A DNA stretch of 39,565 nucleotides from JAAFGT01 sp041485165 (lineage in GTDB: Bacteria; Acidobacteriota; Terriglobia; Acidiferrales; UBA7541): contig JBGPJC010000019.1 in NCBI GenBank assembly GCA_041485165.1, positions 1 through 39,565 of the forward strand, read 5' to 3'. The position numbers and the translations under genes are program-made. How positions within the stretch are numbered: position 1 is the first letter of the stretch; each line of letters starts with the position of its first letter. Below, one piece after another: positions 31,728-39,565 of this stretch. The notes beneath the pieces were generated by a model that was not told the DNA's origin, searched no databases, and worked only from the letters and a program-made list of their open reading frames with translations.

Positions 31728-32177
31728 CAAAAACACCGTGCTGTTTTGTAGTACATACGTCGAACAGTTTAGTACACAAGTGGCCCATCCTTAGGCTCCG
31801 GGGCTCGGATGGAGGTCCACATCCTCGCCTCGGCCGGGTGCCCCAATCCTCCCGGTTCGCAGGGAAGGGTGGGCTCTTTGTGCTTCCCGAGGTCATTCAA
31901 ACCCGATCGATACGCGTGAGGGGGCGGCGCATAAAGCCAACCTTACCTTTCTCTCTGACCAACCCCCTCGACGATCCGGTGCAGCCACTCACAGAATCGA
32001 CCCGACAGTTGACATACGAGCCCGCCCCCATTCGCCCACTGATGCCTCGTCCCAATAGCGCGGGAAATTCCCTGACCCTTGGCCTCCGAACCGAAGGCCC
32101 CCGTAACTCACCAGGGCGTAGGAGGCCCTGCACTGACTACTCATAGACTTTTTCTTTCATTCCTTCCCCGAAACTCC
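31728..32177. other. Long intergenic region after the R-M genes
   Basis: About 450 bases, part GC-rich (31.79-32.12 kb). A minus-strand 78-codon frame (31897-32133) and a plus-strand frame (31715-32146) have no ribosome site or family sign and are not called. The stretch around 31783-31870 resembles a degenerate GTGGCCCATCC-type repeat. Confidence 0.45.
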
Positions 32178-32206
32178 TTGACTTTCGATTACCACTAAGG
32201 TATACT
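32178..32206 (+). promoter_or_regulatory. Near-consensus sigma-70 promoter
   Basis: TTGACT (32178-32183), a 17-base spacer and TATACT (32201-32206). A 6-bp inverted repeat AAGGTA/TACCTT (32198-32213) straddles the -10 and could be an operator. It reads into the 39-bp repeats and, 260 bases on, alaS. Confidence 0.7.
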
Positions 32207-32224
32207 TACCTTGAGTTATATTCG

Positions 32225-32458
32225 ATGATGTCTGCAAACCCATACCTCCACCCCTACCCCCTTTTCACCCCTAAATCCTTTAGAACGCATGCTTACAAAG
32301 AATGCGCCCGCAACCCCTTTCGAATGCATACTTACGGCTCAAAGGACTTAAAGTCCTTTAGAATGCATACTTACAAAAAAGGGGGAGGGGGGGGCCAGAG
32401 CAAGCCTGTAGATTATTGCTTTGCTGCATGCTCTGCCATAATGTCGCCGGGAGCTTAA
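32225..32458 (+). CDS. Possible small protein with 13-residue repeats
   Basis: A 77-codon frame from ATG 32225, 12 bases past the expected start of the 32178 promoter. It includes three repeats of 13 residues, each with a core of (S/P)FR(M/T)H(T/A)Y, then a Gly run and a cysteine pair. The repeat length (39 bases) keeps frame. There is no ribosome site. It may equally be a non-coding repeat leader; I cannot decide between them. Confidence 0.25.
   Translation: MMSANPYLHPYPLFTPKSFRTHAYKECARNPFRMHTYGSKDLKSFRMHTYKKGGGGGQSKPVDYCFAACSAIMSPGA
32277..32374 (+). repeat. Three 20-bp direct repeats with exact 39-bp period
   Basis: Copies at 32277-32296, 32316-32335 and 32355-32374; the third is CCTTTAGAATGCATACTTAC. 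Each has a near-palindromic GCATGC/ATGCAT centre. The intervening 19-base spacers differ. This is iteron-like in form; too short and too few for a CRISPR array, and there are no cas genes. Confidence 0.75.
32375..32396 (+). other. Poly-A/poly-G run
   Basis: Six A, then GGGGG, A, GGGGGGGG. A G-rich run that could form G-quadruplex-like structure or slip during replication. It follows directly on the last 39-bp-period repeat. Confidence 0.55.
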
Positions 32459-32468
32459 TGCCACCGCA

Positions 32469-35189
32469 ATGACCGGAAACGATATCCGCCGCCGCTTCAT
32501 CGCCTACTTCGAGGCCCAGGGCCACAAGCACGTCCGCAGCTCTTCCCTCGTCCCCATCGGCGATCCCACGCTGCTGTTCACCAACGCGGGGATGAACCAG
32601 TTCAAGAATGTCTTCCTCGGTCTCGAGCAGCGCGACTACCGCCGCGCGGTGACCGTGCAGAAGTGCGTCCGCGCCGGCGGCAAGCACAACGACCTCGAAA
32701 ACGTCGGCTTCACCAACCGCCATCACACGTTTTTCGAGATGCTGGGCAATTTCTCCTTCGGAGATTATTTCAAAAAAGACGCCATCGCCTTCGCCTGGGA
32801 GCTGATCACTTCCTCGAACTGGTACGGCATCCCCAAAGACAATCTTTTCGCCACCATCTTCAAAGGCGAGAGCGGCGTCCCGCGCGATGACGAGGCTTAC
32901 CAGCACTGGGTAAGCCAGGGCATCCCCAAGAACCGCATCTACGAATTCGGCACGAAAGATAATTTCTGGGCTATGGGCGATGCCGGCCCCTGCGGGCCAT
33001 GCAGCGAAATACATTACGACATGGGACCGGCAGCCTCCGACCAGGGCCACACCGATTGTAAGTTTGGCTGTGAATGCGGGCGCTACGTCGAAATCTGGAA
33101 CCTCGTCTTCATGCAGTTCAACCGCGAAGCAAGCGGCGCGATGAACCCCCTGCCCAAGCCCTCCATCGACACCGGCGCCGGCCTTGAACGCCTTGCCGCC
33201 GTCCTGCAGGGAAAAATCTCCAATTTCGAGACGGATCTTTTTCAACCGCTCATCCGCCGCGCCGAAGAGTTGACCGCAGCGAAGTACGGAGCCGCCGCGA
33301 AGTCCGACGCCTCTCTTCGCATCATCGCCGATCATTCCCGTGCCACGGCCTTTCTTATCGCCGATGGCGTCCTGCCTTCGAACGACGGCCGCGGATACGT
33401 CTTGCGGAAAATCATCCGCCGCGGCATTCGTCACGGACGGCTGCTGGGGAGAGATACGCCGTTCCTCTCCGAGATGGTGACCGCTGTTCGTTCTCAGATG
33501 CGTGATGCGTATCCGGAACTGCGCGAAAGCGCGGAGCATGTCGCCGCCGTGGTGCTCGCCGAGGAAGAGCGGTTCTCCCGAACTGTGGAGCTCGGGCTCA
33601 ACAAGCTAGAAGAGATGCTGAGCGCTGTAACGCGTGCAGGGGAAAAACAGACTCCGGCAGTTGCTTTCCTTCCCGGCGATAAGGCCTTCATGCTGTACGA
33701 CACCTACGGCCTGCCGCTGGACTTCATCGAAGACGCCTGCCGGGACCAAGCTGTGCGTTTCGAGACCGCGGGCTTTGAGCGCGCGATGGAAGAACAGCGT
33801 ACGCGCGCCCGGGCGTCCTGGAAGGGCGCGCACAAGGAAGCGGCGAGCCCGGTCTTCGCCAAGCTCGCGCAGACGTTCCAGACCGAGCCGGACTTTTACT
33901 TCGAGGCCAGCGCGCGCGACTGCCGCATCGAGGCCATCGTCACGAAAGATGGCTTGGTGAATGAAATCCCCGCGGGCGCGGAAGCTGAGATCGTCCTCGA
34001 CCGCACCACTTTCTACGCCGAATCCGGCGGCCAGGTGGCCGACACCGGCAAGCTCTACGACAACAGCGAATCGCTCGAGTTGGCCGAGGTGCGCGGCGCC
34101 TACTATCCGGTTGCGGGCTTGATCGCCCACCGCATTCTTGCCAAAGAGAGGCTCCGCGTCGGCGACCGCGTTGCCACCGTCGCCGACGGCGCGCGCCGCG
34201 CGCACATCAAGCGCAACCACACCGCCACGCACCTGATGCACGCCGCGCTCCGCGGCATCCTGGGCACGCACGTCAAGCAGGCCGGCTCGCTGGTGGCGCC
34301 AGACCACCTGCGCTTTGACTTCACCCACTTCCGCGGCGTGGACCCTGCCGAGTTGCGCGAGATCGAACAGCAGGTGAACGAGCAGATTCTGCGCAACCAT
34401 GAAATCGCCACCGACATCATGGGCCTGGACAACGCGCTGGCCTCGGGCGCGCTGGCCTTTTTCGGCGACCGCTACCCGGAGAGCAACGTGCGCGTCATCA
34501 CCATCCCCGATCCCGCCACTCCGCGCGGCTTTTACAGCAAGGAACTCTGCGGCGGCACGCACGTCAAGCGCACCGGCGACATCGGCGTGTTCAAGTTTGT
34601 CGCCGAGCAGTCTGTGGCCTCGGGCGTGCGCCGCGTCGAGGCCATCACCGGCACGGCTGCCCTGGAGCAATTCCAGACTGCCATGTCCCGGCTGCGTGCC
34701 TTGGCCGCCACGCTGAATGCTGGCGAAGAGGGTCTGGAAGCCGCTGTCGCGCGCCTCGAGCAGCAGTCCCGCCAGCTCGAAAAGCAGCTCGACGCGTTGA
34801 AGAAAAAGTCCGCCCACTCCCAAGTGGATGATCTGCTGGCGCAAGCCCGCGCGGTGAAAGACGTCCGCGTGCTCTCGGCGCGGGTGGCCGACGCCGACCG
34901 CGAAACCCTGCGGCAGATGGTAGACACCCTGCGCCAAAAGCTCGGCTCCGGGGTTGTCGTCCTAGGGACTGCCGAGGACGGCAAGGTAGCCCTCATCTCC
35001 GGCGTCACCAAGGACCTCGTGGGGCGCCTCCATGCCGGGAAGATCATCCAGGCCGTATCCAAGATCGTGGGGGGCTCCGGGGGTGGCCGGCCGGACCTGG
35101 CCGAGGCTGGCGGAAAAGACACATCCCAGCTCGAAAAGGCTATCGCCGGGGTATACGAGATTGTCGAACAAATGCTACTATCTCCTTAG
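32469..35189 (+). CDS. alaS: Alanyl-tRNA synthetase
   Basis: A 906-aa class II synthetase with all usual parts: catalytic core (SSSLVPIGDPTLLFTNAGMN, motif 2 region NRHHTFFEMLGNFSFGDYF, DTGAGLERLAAVLQG), the editing domain with zinc ligands (RNHTATHLMHAAL and the later CGGTHVKRTGD), and a C-terminal DHHA1-type domain with GGSGGGRPDLAEAGG. It charges tRNA-Ala and clears mischarged Ser/Gly. The start ATG at 32469 matches the family; a CATAAT box lies 26 bases upstream but without a good -35. Confidence 0.96.
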   Translation: MTGNDIRRRFIAYFEAQGHKHVRSSSLVPIGDPTLLFTNAGMNQFKNVFLGLEQRDYRRAVTVQKCVRAGGKHNDLENVGFTNRHHTFFEMLGNFSFGDYFKKDAIAFAWELITSSNWYGIPKDNLFATIFKGESGVPRDDEAYQHWVSQGIPKNRIYEFGTKDNFWAMGDAGPCGPCSEIHYDMGPAASDQGHTDCKFGCECGRYVEIWNLVFMQFNREASGAMNPLPKPSIDTGAGLERLAAVLQGKISNFETDLFQPLIRRAEELTAAKYGAAAKSDASLRIIADHSRATAFLIADGVLPSNDGRGYVLRKIIRRGIRHGRLLGRDTPFLSEMVTAVRSQMRDAYPELRESAEHVAAVVLAEEERFSRTVELGLNKLEEMLSAVTRAGEKQTPAVAFLPGDKAFMLYDTYGLPLDFIEDACRDQAVRFETAGFERAMEEQRTRARASWKGAHKEAASPVFAKLAQTFQTEPDFYFEASARDCRIEAIVTKDGLVNEIPAGAEAEIVLDRTTFYAESGGQVADTGKLYDNSESLELAEVRGAYYPVAGLIAHRILAKERLRVGDRVATVADGARRAHIKRNHTATHLMHAALRGILGTHVKQAGSLVAPDHLRFDFTHFRGVDPAELREIEQQVNEQILRNHEIATDIMGLDNALASGALAFFGDRYPESNVRVITIPDPATPRGFYSKELCGGTHVKRTGDIGVFKFVAEQSVASGVRRVEAITGTAALEQFQTAMSRLRALAATLNAGEEGLEAAVARLEQQSRQLEKQLDALKKKSAHSQVDDLLAQARAVKDVRVLSARVADADRETLRQMVDTLRQKLGSGVVVLGTAEDGKVALISGVTKDLVGRLHAGKIIQAVSKIVGGSGGGRPDLAEAGGKDTSQLEKAIAGVYEIVEQMLLSP

Positions 35190-35325
35190 CGCCAGAGAGT
35201 GTTACGGGAGATGGATTCTCCTGTCTTACCTAGGACATGTCCGTTCCCCGCGGGATGGTAACCCCTCCCCTACAGTTATCACCGCTCGTTCCGGCTGTGG
35301 AAATCTGCCGTTATTGGGCCGGGCC

Positions 35326-36108
35326 ATGATGCGACCTGATTGCCAGTCCGATGGCCTGCTCAACTGCCCAGTGCGACGCTATGAGGCTGCCAGCAGCCTC
35401 CCGCGGCGCTTGGCCGTGCTGCTGGCGATGACTTTGTGCCTGGCCGGACTACCGGCGGCGGCTCAGGTGCACAAGCTGGTGACCGAAAACGGCCGAGTGA
35501 TTTTTGTGAACGCGGACGACAACACACCGATCAAACCGGTGAAGCCAGGCGGCAAAACCGCGCTGAGCAAAGCTTCGCAACAGGCGCCGGCGCGCTCCGA
35601 CAACACCGAAGGCCGGCCGGTGCGGCGCGTCCTCTCCCCCGAGGAGATCGAAAAGGTGATCGTGCAGATGGCCGAGCGGCATCACGTGGACCCGGCGCTG
35701 ATCCGCGCGGTGATCGCCGCGGAGTCGGGCTGGAATCAGGACGCCACATCGCGCAAGGGCGCGCAGGGCCTGATGCAACTGATGCCGGGGACCGCTCAGC
35801 AGCTCGGCGTGAACGATGCCTACAACGCCCAAGAGAATATCGAGGCCGGTGTTCGCTACTTGCGCGCTCTGCTGGAGAAATACAACGGAGACCTGGACCG
35901 CGCCCTGGCCGCTTACAACGCCGGGGAAGGCGCCGTCGCCCGGGCCGGCGGAGTTCCCAACATCCGTGAGACGCGCGAGTACGTCAAGAAAGTGACCAAC
36001 AAGTATTACCACCCGGGCTCGGGGCGCGGTCCGAGCTGGGAGCAGGGACCCCGCAGCATTCACCGCGACGTGGATGAGCACGGGCGGGTCGTCTACACCA
36101 ACGAATGA
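35326..36108 (+). CDS. Lytic transglycosylase (SLT domain)
   Basis: A 260-aa protein from the ATG at 35326 (a second ATG follows at 35329); the frame open upstream is a shadow of alaS. Signal sequence RRLAVLLAMTLCLAGLPAAA at about residues 26-45. Short N- and C-terminal segments (VHKLVTENGRVIFVNADD; DVDEHGRVVYTNE) resemble DUF4124-type strands. The core is SLT: catalytic Glu in IAAESGWNQDATSRKGAQG, GLMQLMPGTAQQLG, YNAQENIEAGVRYL and AYNAGEGAV. It cleaves glycan strands of peptidoglycan in the periplasm. Its stop overlaps the amidase start (ATGA), indicating coupling. Confidence 0.9.
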   Translation: MMRPDCQSDGLLNCPVRRYEAASSLPRRLAVLLAMTLCLAGLPAAAQVHKLVTENGRVIFVNADDNTPIKPVKPGGKTALSKASQQAPARSDNTEGRPVRRVLSPEEIEKVIVQMAERHHVDPALIRAVIAAESGWNQDATSRKGAQGLMQLMPGTAQQLGVNDAYNAQENIEAGVRYLRALLEKYNGDLDRALAAYNAGEGAVARAGGVPNIRETREYVKKVTNKYYHPGSGRGPSWEQGPRSIHRDVDEHGRVVYTNE

Positions 36109-38078
36109 GGCGCAGCGCGAAAAACTTTTTTGAGACATTCCGTCTGATCGCCATCGTGCTGGCAGGCATGCTGCTGGCTCCGGCGCCAAGCCAGGCTATT
36201 CCCCAAACGGCCAGAAAAGCCGAGGCCCGCACGCAGTTCTCCCGCGCGGAAAAAGACCGCACTGCCCTGGAAGGCCAGCCGCAGAAGGAGCGCTCGGTCA
36301 AGGACTACGAGCGCGCCATCGCCGCCTATCGCCGCGTGGTCAGCGTGGCTCCCAACACCAGCGAAGCCCCGGCGGCGCTGGTGGCCATCGCCGAGCTTTA
36401 TCAGCAGATGGGCCGGCAGTTCGACTTGAAATATTTCCAGAAGGCCATTGATACCTACCAGTTCCTGTTGCACGAGTATCCCACCAGCCATTTCCGCGCC
36501 GACGCGATGTTCACGCTCGCCCAGATCGAACAGGAAGACATCGACCAGCCGGATTTGGCGGAAAAGAATTTTCAGGAATTCCTGAAAAAATATCCTCATT
36601 CACCCAAGGCTGCGGAAGCGCAGGAGGCGCTGAAAGAGATCGCCGCCGACCGCGAGAAGTCCAAGAAGGCTTCCTCCAAGAAAGAGCTGGCCGAAGAGCG
36701 CGAAGAACAGCGCAAGATGCCGCGGGTCACCAACATCCGCCAGTGGAACGCGGACAGTTACACACGCATCGTCATCAGCCTGGAAGAAGCAGTGAAATAC
36801 CAGGCCGCGCGCATCGCCAATCCCGACCGCATTTATTTCGACCTGTACACCGCCAAGCTGAGCTCGGCGATGGCCGGCAAGACCCTCGACGTGCAGAACG
36901 GCTTCCTCAAGGCCATCCGCGTGGCGCAGAACCAGGTGGGCGTTGTGCGCGTGGTGCTGGAAGTGGACAAGGTCAAGGACTATTCCGTCTTCCTGCTGAA
37001 GAACCCCTACCGCCTGGTCATTGACGTCTACGGCGAGCCGGTGCAGTCGGCGCCGGTAACCACGGCGAAGAACCAGCCGCCGGACGTCCTCATCGGGCCG
37101 CCGTCGCCGGAAAAAGGGAGCAAACCGGCAAAAACCTCGGAGAAGAGCGGCGCCAAAGCCGGAGCGAAGAGCGAGAAGAAACCGCCGGATAACGTCGAAG
37201 TGGCGCGGAAGGAGACGCCCGAAGAGTCTCCCAACACCACGAATCCTCCCGAGAAAGCGCCGGCAAGAAGCTCTGAGCGCACCGGGTCGCAGCGCGGCAC
37301 GCCGCCGGTGGTTCCCAAGCCCACACGCAACGGCCAGCATTCCCTCACGCGTGCTCTGGGCCTCAAGATCGGCAAGATCGTGATTGATCCCGGCCACGGC
37401 GGTCACGACACCGGCACCATCGGCCCCACCGGCCTGAAGGAAAAGGACCTCACCCTGGACGTGGCGCTGCGCCTGGGCAAACTGATCGAAGAAAAGCTTG
37501 GCGCCGAAGTGGTCTACACCCGCGAGGACGACACCTTTGTGCCTCTCGAGGACCGCACCGCCCTCGCCAACCAGGTCAAGGCGGACATGTTCATTTCCAT
37601 CCATGCCAATTCGAGCCGCGACCATTCCGCCCGCGGCGTCGAGACGTATTATTTGAACTTCGCCGCCTCCGAGGAGGCCATGGAAGTGGCCGCCCGGGAA
37701 AACGCTCTGGCCCAGGCTTCCTTGCACGATCTGCAAGACATGGTGAAGAAGATCGCCCGCAACGAGAAGATCGAGGAATCGCGCGAACTGGCCGCGGACG
37801 TGCAAAGCTCGCTCACCAAGCGGCTGCAGCGAAATGGCAAGGCGCCAAAGAACCGCGGGGTGAAGCGCGCGCCTTTCGTGGTCCTGATCGGCGCCAACAT
37901 GCCCTCGGTCCTCGCCGAAGTGAGCTTCTTGAGCAACCCCAGCGATGAAACTCTCCTGAAAAAGGGTGACCACCGCCAGCGCATTGCCGAGGGGTTGTTC
38001 AGCGGAGTTTCGAGTTATTTGGAAAGCCTGGGCAGCCTGAGCAACAACCTGGCAAAGGTCTCCGCCAACTCTCCCTGA
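36105..38078 (+). CDS. AMIN-domain N-acetylmuramoyl-L-alanine amidase
   Basis: A 657-aa exported enzyme. Signal peptide FRLIAIVLAGMLLAPAPSQA; residues about 40-200 are TPR-like helices (SVKDYERAIAAYRRVVSVAP, YFQKAIDTYQFLLHEYPTSH); an AMIN domain follows (VTNIRQWNADSYTRIVISLE, NGFLKAIRVAQNQVGVVRVV), then a Lys/Pro-rich linker, and the amidase_3 domain at about 420-650 (VIDPGHGGHDTG with metal His, YTREDD, FISIHANSS, and VLAEVSFLSNPSDE with the catalytic Glu). It splits septal peptidoglycan during cell separation. TPR-AMIN-amidase order differs from E. coli AmiC, which lacks TPRs. Overlaps the transglycosylase stop. Confidence 0.92.
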   Translation: MRRSAKNFFETFRLIAIVLAGMLLAPAPSQAIPQTARKAEARTQFSRAEKDRTALEGQPQKERSVKDYERAIAAYRRVVSVAPNTSEAPAALVAIAELYQQMGRQFDLKYFQKAIDTYQFLLHEYPTSHFRADAMFTLAQIEQEDIDQPDLAEKNFQEFLKKYPHSPKAAEAQEALKEIAADREKSKKASSKKELAEEREEQRKMPRVTNIRQWNADSYTRIVISLEEAVKYQAARIANPDRIYFDLYTAKLSSAMAGKTLDVQNGFLKAIRVAQNQVGVVRVVLEVDKVKDYSVFLLKNPYRLVIDVYGEPVQSAPVTTAKNQPPDVLIGPPSPEKGSKPAKTSEKSGAKAGAKSEKKPPDNVEVARKETPEESPNTTNPPEKAPARSSERTGSQRGTPPVVPKPTRNGQHSLTRALGLKIGKIVIDPGHGGHDTGTIGPTGLKEKDLTLDVALRLGKLIEEKLGAEVVYTREDDTFVPLEDRTALANQVKADMFISIHANSSRDHSARGVETYYLNFAASEEAMEVAARENALAQASLHDLQDMVKKIARNEKIEESRELAADVQSSLTKRLQRNGKAPKNRGVKRAPFVVLIGANMPSVLAEVSFLSNPSDETLLKKGDHRQRIAEGLFSGVSSYLESLGSLSNNLAKVSANSP

Positions 38079-38177
38079 CGCCGTTTCGCCCCCCTCAGCC
38101 CTGCCTCCCCCGGCGAATTTGTGCCCGGCGGGCACCGAGGGTAAACTAAAGGTGTCTAATCCTCTGGAGGTTTTTTC

Positions 38178-39323
38178 TTGCGCTGGATTCTCGGCCTATC
38201 ACTATTGCTGCTGGGAGGAGTTCCCTCTCGCGGAGCGGTCCTTCCCAGCATAGTAGGCGGCTGGGGCGCCACCGTCCGGGAACAGGCGCTGCCCGAGTCT
38301 CTCGAACGCCTGGCCGGACAGGATGCTGCGCTGCTGCGCGAGTGCGGCATCCGCGATGCCGAGCGCGCCACCTACAGCGGGGCCGGCGGGCAATTCACCG
38401 TAACGCTCTACCGCATGCGCGATTCGACCTCGTCCTATGCCGCTTACACGCTGTTGCGCGGCGCGGAGATGTCTCCCTCCGATTTGACTGAAAAGTCTTC
38501 GGTGAGCCGCGACCGGGTCCTCGCACTGGTGGGAAACATGTTGGTGGACGTCGGCAAACCCGGCGCTGCTTCCGTGGCCGATCTCAAGACGCTTCTGGCC
38601 AGCGTAGGACTTCAGGCCGAGATGGCACCCTTCCCCACGTTATGGCAGTACTTGCCTTCCCAGGGTCTGGCGGCGAACTCCGCGCGCTACGTGCTGGGGC
38701 CCATCGCCCTGCAACGCGTTTTGCCGGATTTGGAGTTGCCGCGGGATCAGGATTGGATTGGTTTTTCGGACGGAGCTGAGGCGGAAATTGCCAACTATCG
38801 CGTGAAAGGGCAATCGATGGGCCTGCTCTTGGCCAGATATCCCACACCGCAAGCCGCTCTGCGAAGGCTGGAGGAATTGAACAAATGGTTCGCCGTCAAC
38901 CCGGACGCAACTGAAGAAGACAATAGCCCAGGCAAGAGTTCGGCGGAGTCGCGTCCCACGCTCTACATCGAGAGGACCGGGCAGTTGCTGGCGATGGTGA
39001 CAGGGAGCCGCTCCGCAACGCTGGCCAAGGGTCTTTTGGCTCATGTCCAGTTCGAGCGGGAAATCGTCTGGAACGAACCATCGTGGAGAGCCAAGGAGCG
39101 GCCATTTATTGAATTGCTGGTGATGGTTTTTGTCGGATCAGGAGTGATCATCGTTTACCTGATCATTTCCAGTCTGGCATTCGGTTTCTTCCGAATTGCA
39201 GTGACCAAGATGTTGCCGGGGAAGGTCTTCGACCGGCCGGGGGAGTTGGAGTTCCTGCAAATGCGCCTAAGTGATAAGTCGCTTGGCGCCAAGGACTTCT
39301 ACAAAGGGGGCGACAGCTCGTGA
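38178..39323 (+). CDS. Exported, C-terminally anchored hypothetical protein
   Basis: A 381-aa protein begun at TTG 38178, seven bases after TGGAGG. Signal peptide MRWILGLSLLLLGGVPSRGA; a soluble domain of about 270 residues with QFTVTLYRMRDSTSSYAAY; and one transmembrane helix near the C-terminus (LVMVFVGSGVIIVYLIISSL) followed by a short cytosolic tail. The layout resembles DUF6599-type proteins of this phylum, a recollection that needs a profile search. It starts about 100 bases after the amidase and may share its transcript. Function unknown. Confidence 0.75.
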   Translation: MRWILGLSLLLLGGVPSRGAVLPSIVGGWGATVREQALPESLERLAGQDAALLRECGIRDAERATYSGAGGQFTVTLYRMRDSTSSYAAYTLLRGAEMSPSDLTEKSSVSRDRVLALVGNMLVDVGKPGAASVADLKTLLASVGLQAEMAPFPTLWQYLPSQGLAANSARYVLGPIALQRVLPDLELPRDQDWIGFSDGAEAEIANYRVKGQSMGLLLARYPTPQAALRRLEELNKWFAVNPDATEEDNSPGKSSAESRPTLYIERTGQLLAMVTGSRSATLAKGLLAHVQFEREIVWNEPSWRAKERPFIELLVMVFVGSGVIIVYLIISSLAFGFFRIAVTKMLPGKVFDRPGELEFLQMRLSDKSLGAKDFYKGGDSS

Positions 39324-39385
39324 TCTTCAGTTTGCGGACTGGGTGTGGCGTTTTCTCCCGCCAAATCAGCTAAGTTATTTATAAT

Positions 39386-39548
39386 ACAGGTCTTAGCGTG
39401 TTCCGATTTCCGCAGATTCTCCCCTTGACTTGCTGCACGCCGCTCTCCTAGACTTGCCGCGAGGACAAGTTCAGGGCCTTCCGCGCATAGGCTCTCGAAC
39501 CGGTTTCCCCTCTGAAGGCTCACCCTCTCCGGTGAGCCTTTTCTTTTC
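39386..39548 (+). ncRNA. Candidate small structured RNA
   Basis: A TATAAT (39380-39385) without a good -35 precedes about 150 bases with no open frame that end in a strong terminator. A stem of 10 pairs out of 11 forms between 39422-39432 (CCCTTGACTTG) and 39466-39476. It does not show SRP, tmRNA or RNase P hallmarks that I can recognise; a leader for a gene beyond the window is equally possible. Confidence 0.3.
39515..39548 (+). terminator. Strong intrinsic terminator
   Basis: AAGGCTCACC, loop CTCTCC, GGTGAGCCTT: a perfect 10-bp stem followed by TTCTTTT. It would end transcripts coming from the left, either of the 38178 gene or of the candidate RNA. Confidence 0.85.
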
Positions 39549-39565
39549 ATCTAGTTGCGGCCGCT

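Noticed and set aside
31897..32133. 78-codon minus-strand frame after the S subunit
   Set aside because: Arg-rich translation typical of a shadow of GC-rich DNA; no start site or match.
32277..32374. CRISPR-like spaced repeats
   Set aside because: Repeat 20 bp, spacer 19 bp, three copies, no cas genes; better read as iteron-like or in-frame repeats.
39557..39564. GCGGCCGC NotI site at the right edge
   Set aside because: May be a cloning boundary or chance in GC-rich DNA; cannot be decided from the window.

Overview
The window is a high-GC bacterial chromosome segment most consistent with the phylum Acidobacteriota. This is inferred from gene content: a Ser/Thr kinase fused to a TolB-like domain and TPRs, exported M48 and TPR proteins, a ClpB-D2-like single AAA protein with a small partner, and lineage-type hypotheticals. 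No 16S or other rRNA, no convincing tRNA and no complete transposase gene is visible.

Layout. Positions 1-2156 hold the end of a histidine-degradation operon (partial hutI, then ftcD). Positions 2212-5568 carry exported and regulatory hypotheticals, including a zinc-ribbon protein overlapping a degenerate RsbW-like protein, and a TPR lipoprotein-like or exported protein. Positions about 5895-8644 form an AT-richer island bounded by imperfect inverted repeats. It holds small unknown genes, a KGG-type basic mini-protein behind a leaderless-type promoter, and a proteasome-beta-like Ntn hydrolase. Positions 8714-13152 are a complete glycine cleavage operon (gcvT-gcvH-gcvPA-gcvPB); its final stop codon lies inside a 28-bp palindrome. 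A VapBC-type toxin-antitoxin pair follows at 13255-13916.

Positions 14059-18079 carry an M48 metalloprotease and, divergently, the large kinase-TolB-TPR protein. After a MITE-like repeat (18.1-18.3 kb), a two-gene minus-strand unit encodes a 142-aa unknown and a ClpB-D2-like AAA ATPase. Positions 20377-27932 are mostly housekeeping: alkyltransferase-like protein, Tat-exported carbamoylase-type hydrolase, ABC-2 exporter, ilvE behind a consensus promoter, aquaporin, pilT and recX. Positions about 27.9-32.4 kb are an accessory region with a two-gene BcgI-like restriction-modification system (nuclease-methylase fusion plus specificity subunit), followed by 700 bp of repeat-bearing DNA. The right end has alaS, a lytic transglycosylase overlapping an AMIN-amidase (cell-wall remodelling), a membrane-anchored hypothetical, and a possible small RNA with a strong intrinsic terminator.

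The most unusual items are the proteasome-beta-like enzyme in an IR-bounded island without transposase, the 39-bp in-frame tandem repeats behind a consensus promoter, several start codons 6-10 nt from a -10 box (possible leaderless transcripts), and at least four families of dispersed non-coding repeats.
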